NCBI GenBank assembly: GCA_002309195.1
Contig: DBWY01000006.1
Location: forward strand, 98,345-113,453
Reading direction: 5' to 3'
Length of the DNA stretch: 15,109 nt
Source of the DNA: Treponema sp. UBA1226
GTDB lineage: Bacteria > Spirochaetota > Spirochaetia > Treponematales > Treponemataceae
The notes under the pieces are model-generated. The model was not told where the DNA came from. It saw only the letters and a program-made list of their open reading frames with translations, and searched no databases. This document shows positions 7,517 through 14,623 of the stretch, piece after piece. The stretch's first letter is position 1, and each line of letters starts with the position of its first letter. A program made the position numbers and the translations under genes.

Positions 7517-8173
7517 ATGAAAAAGTTCCTTTTGTATCTAGAATTCCTTCTGGTATGCACAGTTTTCGTAATTCCGCCGTTTTTTGCAAAGCCGGTTTCT
7601 GAAATACAAAATTCAAACTTTTCACTCACCTTTTTAAGGCTTGTTTTTCTGGCGATAAGTCTCCTTATATATTATCGGCACGAATTTACTAAAAATCAAA
7701 TCAAATCTGTAAAAAAAATCGATATTTTAATGCAGGCAGGAAGCGGAATCCTATGCTATGGAATCCTGATGGTTACCGGAACAATCATGTCTGTAATAAC
7801 GATTGCGCTTAAAATAAAGCCTCCCTACTCCATAAACCTTTCAGATATGAATGCAGCGCTGTGGATTTCTGTCATCACATGCTTTCTCATATCTGCATTC
7901 TGCGAAGAAACCGTTTACAGGCTCTATCTTCCTTCAACGCTCGCTCTTTTTACAGCAAAAATAAACGCCTGTTTCCTGGCTGAATTCATCTCAGTCGCAG
8001 TTTTTGCTTTTTCACATATTTATCTTGGAGTTCCGGCTGTCATAAATGCTTTCCTTTCGGGAATCACACTGCGCTTTTTTGCTGTAAAGAATAAGACCAT
8101 CCTTACAGGAACGATAAGCCACTTTTTCTATAATATTACAATCTTTATTCTGATGTACTATCTAAAAGCTTAA
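7517..8173 (+). CDS. CPBP-family intramembrane metalloprotease (CAAX protease-like)
   Basis: A 218-residue integral membrane protein with about six to seven hydrophobic segments. It has all the CPBP/Abi motifs: EETVYR (Glu130, Glu131, Arg135), FAFSH (Phe163 to His167) and SHFFYN (His202, Asn206). These are the metal-binding and catalytic residues of the family whose eukaryotic member Rce1 cleaves prenylated CAAX proteins; bacterial substrates are mostly unknown. The ATG at 7517 starts a normal MKK-plus-hydrophobic N-terminus, and the next Met is at residue 72. No ribosome binding site is visible and a -10-like sequence ends six bases upstream, which suggests a leaderless transcript. The gene is monocistronic between divergent PilZ and the convergent DUF4340 gene, whose last 29 bases it overlaps. 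Confidence 0.88.
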   Translation: MKKFLLYLEFLLVCTVFVIPPFFAKPVSEIQNSNFSLTFLRLVFLAISLLIYYRHEFTKNQIKSVKKIDILMQAGSGILCYGILMVTGTIMSVITIALKIKPPYSINLSDMNAALWISVITCFLISAFCEETVYRLYLPSTLALFTAKINACFLAEFISVAVFAFSHIYLGVPAVINAFLSGITLRFFAVKNKTILTGTISHFFYNITIFILMYYLKA

Positions 8174-9050
8174 AAGTCCATTCACTTATACAGTAAAGAC
8201 CGTTAAGCTTTGAAATAAAATCTTTCTGGGCAGGCGTAAAAAGTATTGAGGGCTTTACAAGAAAGTTATAGACATAGCAGTCTTCACCGTCTACAGTGGC
8301 AGCAGAGAAATGATATATATATGTCGTACCGCTTCCATCAGTAATTCTATAAGGAATCCCTGACGCCATCGCAAAATCTACTCTGTTTCTGGAAACAATC
8401 TTAGAAAATCTCAGTGAACTGATTTTTTTACCAGAAAGGATAACATCCGTGTCTGCCTTATTTTTATAAAGGCATTCAGGAATCATATTTTTATCGCACC
8501 ACGTAGAACTGTCTGTATCAAGATAGGCTTCTATTTTTGAATCCATCGAATATACCGTAAAATTCTTTTCTGTCCTGAAAAATATCTTATCCATCGTCTG
8601 ATTTAATGCACCAAAATGAATTTTAGAAACCGTATTCCCATTATCATCAAAGAAAGAAAGACATACAGAGTTTTTATCATCAAGATAGTATGCGTTAAGC
8701 TCTTTTTTTGAAACACCGGATTCTGATATAACGTTAAAATCACTTACCTTCTGACAGAAAAGAATAAAATTATTTACAAAGGACGTGTCCATCAGAAAAT
8801 ACAGGCTTTCATTCCCGTCATAAAGTTCTGCGCCCCAGATTCCGTCAATATTTTTTGCCCTTAATATTCTGTTATCCGGAGAAGAAAGAGTAAACCCTGT
8901 AATATTATATTTTGGATTTAAAAGTGCAGACTGCCTTGAATTTATTTTTTTTATGCCTGTATTTTTCAAAAATGAAAGCGCAAAGAGAATTACAAGAGAA
9001 AAAAGTACAGTTAATAAAACAAAAAGGATTCTGTCGTTAAATTTTTTCAT
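8145..9050 (-). CDS. DUF4340-type protein, partner of the Gld-like ABC system
   Basis: A 301-residue protein with one N-terminal membrane helix (about 8-28) and a large beta-rich, probably extracytoplasmic domain. It matches the style of DUF4340 proteins, which frequently follow GldG-like genes: short N-terminal anchor, 'ITGFTLSSPD' strand, a 'GIWGAEL' turn, then 'KIHFGALNQTMDKIFFRT' and 'VYSMDSKIEAYLD', resembling the repeated 'G..........Y......' segments of that family. The family call is from pattern and context rather than a diagnostic motif. It starts 14 bases inside the end of the GldFG-like gene (AGGA nine bases upstream of the ATG) and is the last gene of the operon. Its last 29 bases overlap the convergent CPBP gene, with no intrinsic terminator visible. 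Confidence 0.65.
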   Translation of the reverse strand: MKKFNDRILFVLLTVLFSLVILFALSFLKNTGIKKINSRQSALLNPKYNITGFTLSSPDNRILRAKNIDGIWGAELYDGNESLYFLMDTSFVNNFILFCQKVSDFNVISESGVSKKELNAYYLDDKNSVCLSFFDDNGNTVSKIHFGALNQTMDKIFFRTEKNFTVYSMDSKIEAYLDTDSSTWCDKNMIPECLYKNKADTDVILSGKKISSLRFSKIVSRNRVDFAMASGIPYRITDGSGTTYIYHFSAATVDGEDCYVYNFLVKPSILFTPAQKDFISKLNGLYCISEWTFKLLDSTSE

Positions 9051-11304
9051 TCTGTTTTTTCCTGATGATATTCAATACTACGGCAGCTGCAATGATAAAA
9101 AATACCGGAACAAAAAATCCCCATATTATTACTTTTCTGACAGCTTTTAAATATTCAAGCGGATCAGTAATTTTATAAAGAGATGAATTTCTTACTCCCC
9201 CGCCTTTCATTTTTTTAAGTTCAGTCTGACCTGCAAGATCAAGAACAGAAGAAATTATAAAATCCAGATTCCTGAAATCTCCCGTTTCTCCTCCGGAAAG
9301 TTCAAGAAGAAGATTTAATGCAAAATACTGGTCAGAAAGCACGATGACTTCAGGATTTTCATTTGTTCCGAAATTATAAATACCTGTAAGCGCATTTTTA
9401 AGCCTTACGCCCAATACCGACTGTTCCTTTGTAAAAAGCGGATCTTCAATTGCAGATTTTTCTACATAGAACGGATTTGTAATAAAGAGTCCTGTATCCG
9501 GTGCAATCTTTGATTCTTTTACAGTCCAGCTCATATTTGACGTAGAAAAAAGAGGTTCAACTCCTGCGCCGGCTTTAATCGGACTTGCCCAGAACATTGT
9601 AATTCCATCCGGAATATTTTTCTGAGGCAAAAGAGAAATCCACTGAGGATAATTTATATTTTCATACTGGTTTGTTTCATTTATCGCGTCAGGATGAACA
9701 GAAGAAGAAATGAAACTCGTTCTTACATTGGAAAGGTCATTTGCAATCTTATCTTCAAACTTAACTCCCCATTTTTCAAGAACCGGAATAAAGTTATCGT
9801 CTGCATTTTTTGTAATCGACCAGTCAGAATCTATATTAACCTTATACTGCGAAGTTGCTATAAATGCTTTCCCGCCTCTAAGAATGAAATTTTCAATTAC
9901 GCGTGCTTCATCAGGAGAAAGTTTTGACGTTCCGAATAAAATAAGCGGAATCGAATTTTCAAGCTGATCTTCGATGTAAGGAAGCGACTGCTTTGCAAGA
10001 GGATAGACTTCTATATTAGAATTCTTTAACAAAAGCTCAAGATAATTGTAATCATCCGAAACATATTCGTTTCCTGCCAGAATATAAACAGAAAGCCTTT
10101 TATTATTTATAAGCGAGTCAAACCTCATATTAAGTTCAAATTCAAGAGAAGCCGTAGAAAGTACAAACGGGAGGACTTCCTTTCTGCCCTTATATTCAAT
10201 TACAATTGCTGAATATACTTTAACAAATTCAGTTTTATTATTATTTACATTCTGAATCTGCTGCGGCATTACATTTAAAAGTTCAAGAATCTTCTGGTTT
10301 TCATCCTTATTTGCATCTGCAAGCTTAAGCGAAATCTTTTTATTTTCTTTGGCACAGATTTTCAAATAATCATAAACGTCATTAACCTGAGGATAGCGAC
10401 TTACAAGTTCCTTAGACCTGTAATATGTAATTAAAACCGGGTCAGAAACACTCGAAAGCGTTTTTTTCGTATATTTAGAAACCGAAAACTGCTTGTCCTT
10501 AGTAAAATCAAGGCGCGTATACAGCCTTGAACTGTCTAAAAATGCGAATATCGTAATCAATACAAGCAGACTGCAATAATTTTTTAACCTTCCTTTAGAA
10601 AAAATCCTTCCGCGCTTTTTTTCATCTGCATAGCATGCAAGAAGTATAAAGACAGAAGCAGATATAAGATAGAAAAACAAATCCCTTGTATCAACGATTC
10701 CTTTTTTAAAAGAATCAAAATGGTAAGTAAAGCAGACAAAGTTAAATAAAGAAGTAAAAAAATTATTGCAGCTTGCGTAGTACGGAACAATTCCCAAAGA
10801 ATTTATTACAAGAAGAAAAACAATACTTACCGAAAGAAAAAGCGGTTTAACAGAAAAAATCTCGTTTAATAAAAGACAGAACGAAATGGCAGTAAAAGCA
10901 TAAAGTGCAAGGCCCAGAAAGCCTGTAATCACCTGGGCAGATTCAACTTTACCAAAAATATTTACGCAGGCAGGAATTACAAAAAGCGGAATCGTAATAA
11001 AAACTACCAGAATAAAAATGGATGCAAGTTTTGAAGCAATTATTTTAAAACTCGAAAATGGAAAGAAATCTTCTACACTGCTGTCAGAGCATATTAAAAC
11101 AAGAAGAGGAATTATAAGACTGTATACATACGGAACAAGAGAAAAAAGCGAAGATAAATCGCTTGAACCGAATCCTGCTATAAAAAACCTCTGAAAACCA
11201 AAAAACTGAACGAAAGCAGTAATAAAAAGCAGAAGAGCTGATATACATGCAATACCTACATGAGTTAAAAGATCTTTTTTTACGAGAGGAAATTTTATTT
11301 TCAT
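9037..11304 (-). CDS. Fused Gld-type ABC permease and GldG-like auxiliary protein
   Basis: A 755-residue protein combining an ABC-2-type permease with a GldG-like (ABC_transp_aux) domain. Residues about 12-225 contain six or so membrane segments, the GldF-like permease half. Another helix (about 241-256) leads into the GldG start, RLYTRLDFTKDKQFSVSKYT (260-279), closely matching the family's 'R.DLT..K.YSLS..T' entry. A large extracytoplasmic domain follows (about 280-715) with a typical 'VYILAGN' strand (406-412), 'LILFGTSKLSPDE' (454-466) and 'LRGGKAFI' (475-482). A final helix (about 725-747) ends in basic residues. GldF and GldG are separate in Flavobacterium; fused forms occur elsewhere. 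It overlaps the ATPase gene by ATGA, with GGAG seven bases before the ATG. Confidence 0.85.
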   Translation of the reverse strand: MKIKFPLVKKDLLTHVGIACISALLLFITAFVQFFGFQRFFIAGFGSSDLSSLFSLVPYVYSLIIPLLVLICSDSSVEDFFPFSSFKIIASKLASIFILVVFITIPLFVIPACVNIFGKVESAQVITGFLGLALYAFTAISFCLLLNEIFSVKPLFLSVSIVFLLVINSLGIVPYYASCNNFFTSLFNFVCFTYHFDSFKKGIVDTRDLFFYLISASVFILLACYADEKKRGRIFSKGRLKNYCSLLVLITIFAFLDSSRLYTRLDFTKDKQFSVSKYTKKTLSSVSDPVLITYYRSKELVSRYPQVNDVYDYLKICAKENKKISLKLADANKDENQKILELLNVMPQQIQNVNNNKTEFVKVYSAIVIEYKGRKEVLPFVLSTASLEFELNMRFDSLINNKRLSVYILAGNEYVSDDYNYLELLLKNSNIEVYPLAKQSLPYIEDQLENSIPLILFGTSKLSPDEARVIENFILRGGKAFIATSQYKVNIDSDWSITKNADDNFIPVLEKWGVKFEDKIANDLSNVRTSFISSSVHPDAINETNQYENINYPQWISLLPQKNIPDGITMFWASPIKAGAGVEPLFSTSNMSWTVKESKIAPDTGLFITNPFYVEKSAIEDPLFTKEQSVLGVRLKNALTGIYNFGTNENPEVIVLSDQYFALNLLLELSGGETGDFRNLDFIISSVLDLAGQTELKKMKGGGVRNSSLYKITDPLEYLKAVRKVIIWGFFVPVFFIIAAAVVLNIIRKKQNEKI

Positions 11305-12044
11305 TTTCTATCTCCTTTCGTAAGGTTTATATAAGCCTGTTCAAGATTCTTTGATTTTGTTTTTTTCTTTATATTTTCTACAGAATCCGAAGCAAGAACT
11401 TTTCCTTCACTCATAATTACAACATCATCACACAGACTTTCTGCCTCACTCATTATGTGAGTTGATAATAAAACTGTTTTTGTCGCTGCAAGTTTTTTTA
11501 TTATTTTCCTGGTTTCGATAATCTGGTTAGGGTCAAGACCGCTTGCAGGTTCATCAAGCACGAGAACCTCGGGGTCATGAATAAGACTTGCGGCAAAGTT
11601 TACCCTCTGACAAAAGCCCTTTGAAAGTGTAGAGATTTTCTGTTTAAGAACATCTCCAAGGCCAAACATTTCAATTACTTTTCTAAGACTTTCCCCGTCA
11701 GTGCAGTTCCATATTTCCTGAGTCATTTTTAAATATTCGAGCACAGAATCATTTCTATAAAGATGAGGATTTTCACTTACGTAACCGATAAGGCGCTTTG
11801 CTCTTTCGACCTGTAAGGCTGCATCAAATTTATTTTTATTGCTGTCATAAATATATACGCTGCCTGATGTTGCATAGTGAATCGAACAAATTGCCTTTAT
11901 TACTGTCGTTTTACCGGCACCGTTCGGACCTAAAAGCCCGGTTATCGACTTTGGTTTTGCAACAAACGAAACATTGTGTGCGGCTGTTTTTTTCTGATTA
12001 AAAAAAGTTTTATACTCTTTTGTAAAATCAACAAGTTCGATCAT
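11301..12044 (-). CDS. ABC transporter ATP-binding protein, GldA-like
   Basis: A 247-residue ABC ATPase that should drive the permease encoded next. Walker A is GPNGAGKTT (39-47). The Q-loop position reads VSENPHLY, with Glu91 where Gln is usual. The signature is LSKGF (140-144) rather than LSGGQ, followed by CQRVNFAASLIHDP. Walker B is VLVLDEP (160-166; Asp164, Glu165), the D-loop is SGLD (168-171), and the switch His is His196 in LLSTHIMSEAE. The Glu at the Q-loop and the LSKG signature are common in ABC-2/GldA-type exporters. The ATG directly abuts the RNase Z stop (TAAATG) with GAGG five bases upstream, and the gene overlaps the next by 4 bases. Confidence 0.92.
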   Translation of the reverse strand: MIELVDFTKEYKTFFNQKKTAAHNVSFVAKPKSITGLLGPNGAGKTTVIKAICSIHYATSGSVYIYDSNKNKFDAALQVERAKRLIGYVSENPHLYRNDSVLEYLKMTQEIWNCTDGESLRKVIEMFGLGDVLKQKISTLSKGFCQRVNFAASLIHDPEVLVLDEPASGLDPNQIIETRKIIKKLAATKTVLLSTHIMSEAESLCDDVVIMSEGKVLASDSVENIKKKTKSKNLEQAYINLTKGDRK

Positions 12045-12971
12045 TTAATCCTCAAACGGAATTTCAAAATGCATTCTGTCCTTTGAAAGAATTGCACCAG
12101 GATAAATCTCCTGTGCTTCTTTTTCTAAAACAACAAGTTCCCTGTCTGTGTAACGCGGACTGTAATGAATCATCGCCATTTTTTTAGAATTACTGTCGCG
12201 CGCAATCGTTGCAGCCTGAGTCGCGGTCATATGTTTTTTTTCTTTTGCCTGGTCTAAAAGAGCGTTTTCAAACATTGCTTCACAGACAAGAAGATCAGAG
12301 TTCTTTACTTCTTCTGCAATCGAATCAAGATAAAGAGTATCAGTAACGTAAGAAAATTTTCTTCCCTTACGCGGCTTTCCGAGAACCTCTTCGGGTTTTA
12401 CGTCTTTTCCGTCAAGAGACTGTACGGTTTCGCCATTCTGAAGTTTTGACCACAAAGGTCCGCATGGAACATTAAACTCCTTTGCTTTTTCCGGATTAAA
12501 TTCTCCGGGCCTGTCTTTTTCTTCAAGCGCATAGCCTACGCAGACTTTCGTATGGTTCAAAGGAAAAGCCCTTATTATAAAATCCTTTTCTTCGTGAACA
12601 ACACAAGGTGCCGTAATTTCTTTTACGACAACAGGGTAATTGATGTACATATCTAAAACCTTGCGGCTTGTTTCGATGTATTCAGCAATTTTCGGCGGCC
12701 CGTAAATGTAAAGAGGTTCTGTCCTGTCCACCTGGCTTGAAAGCATCATAATGCCCGGAAGCCCTGTTACATGGTCTGCGTGCGTATGAGAAACGAAAAT
12801 TGCGTTAATCTTTTTCCATTTTAAGTTAAGGCGCTTAAGCGAAACCTGAGTTCCTTCTCCACCGTCAAACAAAAAAAGGTCTCCGTCACGGCGCAGAAGA
12901 ACAGAACACAGATGTCTGTAAGGCAAGGGCTGCATTCCGCCGCAGCCAAGAATAAAAGCTTCCATGTTCAT
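12045..12971 (-). CDS. rnz: Ribonuclease Z
   Basis: A 308-residue metallo-beta-lactamase-fold endoribonuclease that removes 3' trailers from tRNA precursors; cytoplasmic. Zinc ligands are visible in order: HTHADH (62-67), His140 in PLNHT, Asp211 in YVTDT, and His269 in IHYSPRY. His247 lies in HMTATQAA, the family's HxT motif that serves catalysis. The region 155-205 (GEFNPEKAKEFNVPCGPLWS, then a G-rich loop) matches the RNase Z tRNA-binding arm and linker. Length is normal. Two start Mets lie close together; the first (12971) is preferred because AGGGG is seven bases upstream. The start codon follows immediately on the FemAB stop codon (TAAATG). Confidence 0.95.
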   Translation of the reverse strand: MNMEAFILGCGGMQPLPYRHLCSVLLRRDGDLFLFDGGEGTQVSLKRLNLKWKKINAIFVSHTHADHVTGLPGIMMLSSQVDRTEPLYIYGPPKIAEYIETSRKVLDMYINYPVVVKEITAPCVVHEEKDFIIRAFPLNHTKVCVGYALEEKDRPGEFNPEKAKEFNVPCGPLWSKLQNGETVQSLDGKDVKPEEVLGKPRKGRKFSYVTDTLYLDSIAEEVKNSDLLVCEAMFENALLDQAKEKKHMTATQAATIARDSNSKKMAMIHYSPRYTDRELVVLEKEAQEIYPGAILSKDRMHFEIPFED

Positions 12972-14087
12972 TTAGCGACCCCTGATTTTTTTAAGAATGA
13001 CTTTATGCCAGAAAGCCCTCATTTTTTCTGCCAGAATAAAAAGAGCATATACAGATTTTTTAAGCGGAACATCATAAGTGCCCGCACGGTGAATGTTTTT
13101 TCCGCCGAAATTTGCCTTAAACATATAAAGCCCGTGCATCGGATGATTTTCATTTTTTCCTTCAGGCGGCATTCCATACATATCGTAATATTTAGAACCG
13201 TATTCCTTTGCATCCTGCATTGCAGTCCACTGCAAAAGATGATTAGGCATTAAATTTCTTTTTTTGTTTGAACTTGCGCCATAAAGATAAATTGCTTCAT
13301 CATGAGAAAAAAGCGTCATAATCGAAGCAATCTCTTCTCCTTCATGTTCTGCAATATAAAGTGTAACAAGCGGACAATCATTTCCTGCACTTATCTGTTC
13401 TGATGAATATTTTAAAAGATCAAGATAATATGACTTTGCGTGGCTTGAGTTTCCGTCACGGGCATTAGTTTCCTTTGTAAGTTCATAGAACTTGTCTACT
13501 TTTTCAGACAAGTTTACACTGCTTCCAGTATATTTTTTTACTGTAACACCCTTTCTCTGGCTAAGACGGATATTATATCTCCATTTGGAGTGCATTTTTT
13601 CAAGAATTTCATCAACAGAACATGTTAAATCTACCTGAGTGCTGTCAGGCGGCTGAATATCAACCCTGTTCTTCTTTATATTAAGATGTTTTTTTCCATA
13701 AACAACAGTGGCATTTTTATTAAATTCATCACGAAGTTCCGGAGTATCAAAAATAATATCCGGATCAAATTTTAATGCAATAGTGTTTTTTGGAAGATAA
13801 GGCTTTAAAGCTTCTGCCGTCTTACAAAGCTGAATTACAAAATCTTCTGTCGGATTTTTAAACTTTGGAAAAAGCGGAATATACGCAATCGAGAAAAATC
13901 CCTTACAGAAATTTCTGTTTAATACGGCACATTCCTTTCCATCTTTATTTTCATTTTCTTCGATAAAAAAGCGGCGGTAAGTCCATCCGTGGCGAGCTTT
14001 AAAAGAGCACCAGAATGGAGTCTGTAAAAAACTTCCCCCGTTCGGTTTTTCAGATTTATCTATTTCCTTAACATTAAATTCAGACAT
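12972..14087 (-). CDS. FemAB/FemX-family peptidoglycan aminoacyltransferase
   Basis: A 371-residue protein of the FemABX/MurM family, which transfers amino acids from aminoacyl-tRNA to the stem peptide of peptidoglycan precursors on the inner face of the membrane. Family marks are FLQTPFWCSFKARHGW (20-35), KMHSKWRYNIRLSQRKGV (164-181, the conserved R.N.R.A...GV segment), a GNAT-like second lobe with AIYLYGASSNKKRNLMPNHL (265-284), YYDMYGMPP (300-308) and GLYMFKANFGG (319-329). No helical-hairpin arm like that of staphylococcal FemA is evident, so the size is closer to FemX. Treponemal peptidoglycan has been reported to contain ornithine and glycine, so a glycine side chain is a reasonable but unproven product. 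First gene of the five-gene operon; no ribosome binding site is visible. Confidence 0.88.
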   Translation of the reverse strand: MSEFNVKEIDKSEKPNGGSFLQTPFWCSFKARHGWTYRRFFIEENENKDGKECAVLNRNFCKGFFSIAYIPLFPKFKNPTEDFVIQLCKTAEALKPYLPKNTIALKFDPDIIFDTPELRDEFNKNATVVYGKKHLNIKKNRVDIQPPDSTQVDLTCSVDEILEKMHSKWRYNIRLSQRKGVTVKKYTGSSVNLSEKVDKFYELTKETNARDGNSSHAKSYYLDLLKYSSEQISAGNDCPLVTLYIAEHEGEEIASIMTLFSHDEAIYLYGASSNKKRNLMPNHLLQWTAMQDAKEYGSKYYDMYGMPPEGKNENHPMHGLYMFKANFGGKNIHRAGTYDVPLKKSVYALFILAEKMRAFWHKVILKKIRGR

Positions 14088-14104
14088 GATAGTTTATTCT
14101 ATCA
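14087..14104. promoter_or_regulatory. Inverted repeat and -10-like element at the FemAB start
   Basis: TGATAG (14087-14092) and CTATCA (14099-14104) form a perfect 6-bp inverted repeat with a 6-base spacer. On the minus strand it contains TAGAAT (14096-14101), a plausible -10 hexamer eight bases before the FemAB ATG; no good -35 box is seen. The repeat could be an operator over the core promoter or a small hairpin at the 5' end of the mRNA. The role is inference. Confidence 0.4.
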
Positions 14105-14203
14105 GAAAACAAATAAAAATGGAATAATGTTCCTTTGTTCAATTCAGCCTGGAGCACGATTTTTACATTTTTTCCGCAGGTGGAATTTATTTTAAAAATT
14201 TTA

Positions 14204-14209
14204 TATACT
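14204..14209 (+). promoter_or_regulatory. -10-like element of the DUF1893 gene
   Basis: TATACT lies six bases before the ATG at 14216. A weak TGGAAT (14181-14186) stands 17 bases upstream. If used, transcription would begin at about the A of the start codon, giving a leaderless mRNA. The rest of the 128-base divergent spacer (14088-14215) shows no ribosome binding site or RNA gene. Confidence 0.45.
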
Positions 14210-14215
14210 CGCTGT

Positions 14216-14623
14216 ATGACCGATCTTGAAAAAGCAAAAGAAATATTTTATCAGGAAAACTGCACATTCGTTCTCGTAAAGGGCGATGATATCATAAAAA
14301 GCACGGAACACGCTCTTACTCCCCTCGTAAAACTTGCAGAGGGCGAAAAAGATTTTACAGATTATTCAATATGCGACAGAATTGCAGGTCGCGCGGCCTC
14401 TTTTTTGTACGTTCTTCTCGGGCTAAAAGAAGTCTATGCCGTAAAAATGGCAAAACTTGCAGTACAGATTCTTGACCGTGCAGAAATCAAATTTGAGACA
14501 GACGAATACATTGAGACGATTCTTGATGCGAATATGAAAGACATAGATAAATCAGAACAGGCCGTAGTAAAATCAGGCTCTGCAGTAAAAGCCCTCGAAG
14601 ATTTAAAGGCCGCGCTCCTTTAA
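14216..14623 (+). CDS. DUF1893-family protein (deaminase-like fold)
   Basis: A 135-residue soluble protein resembling DUF1893 (Thermotoga TM1506 type). That family has a cytidine-deaminase-like fold but lacks the usual zinc-binding deaminase motifs; its function is unknown. Marks are an N-terminal helix plus strand pair (LEKAKEIF, CTFVLVKGDDIIKST), the conserved ICDRIAGRAASFLYVLLGLK (52-71) with the family's D+.-GRAA pattern, then VYAVKMAKLAVQIL. The frame is open upstream to 14135, but family similarity begins at MTDLEKA, so I use the ATG at 14216; the upstream extension looks non-coding. No ribosome binding site is visible and a -10-like TATACT lies six bases upstream. Its last 21 bases overlap the convergent lipase gene. 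Confidence 0.75.
   Translation: MTDLEKAKEIFYQENCTFVLVKGDDIIKSTEHALTPLVKLAEGEKDFTDYSICDRIAGRAASFLYVLLGLKEVYAVKMAKLAVQILDRAEIKFETDEYIETILDANMKDIDKSEQAVVKSGSAVKALEDLKAALL
14603..14623. repeat. Perfect inverted repeat forming the shared ends of two convergent genes
   Basis: TTAAAGG (14603-14609) and CCTTTAA (14617-14623) with a 7-base GC-rich spacer. The outer three bases on each side are the TAA stop codons of the two opposing genes, so the repeat exactly equals the coding overlap. No U-tract follows on either strand, so it is not a classical terminator. Confidence 0.8.

Noticed and set aside
8165..8211. AAAGCTTAA and TTAAGCTTT form an inverted repeat near the end of the CPBP gene, a possible terminator.
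   Set aside because: The loop is 29 bases, there is no U-tract on either strand, and the AAGCTT core is itself palindromic, so matching is easy by chance.
11301..12044. Degenerate ABC signature (LSKGF) and Glu in the Q-loop as signs of an inactive ATPase.
   Set aside because: Walker A, Walker B Asp-Glu and switch His are intact, and these variants are common in GldA/ABC-2-type ATPases.
12045..12971. The metallo-beta-lactamase-fold protein as the missing ComEC nuclease.
   Set aside because: Its HMTATQA and IHYSPRY motifs and arm region identify tRNA-processing RNase Z, and it is in a different operon.
3826..14141. The 13-base sequence GTTCCTTTGTTCA occurs after the comEC-like gene (minus strand, 3826-3838) and in the FemAB/DUF1893 spacer (plus strand, 14129-14141).
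   Set aside because: A few identical 13-base pairs are expected by chance in 15 kb of AT-rich DNA, and the two sites differ in strand and context.
14135..14215. In-frame upstream extension of the DUF1893 gene by 27 residues.
   Set aside because: The extension has no family similarity, no ribosome binding site, and overlaps the likely promoter.
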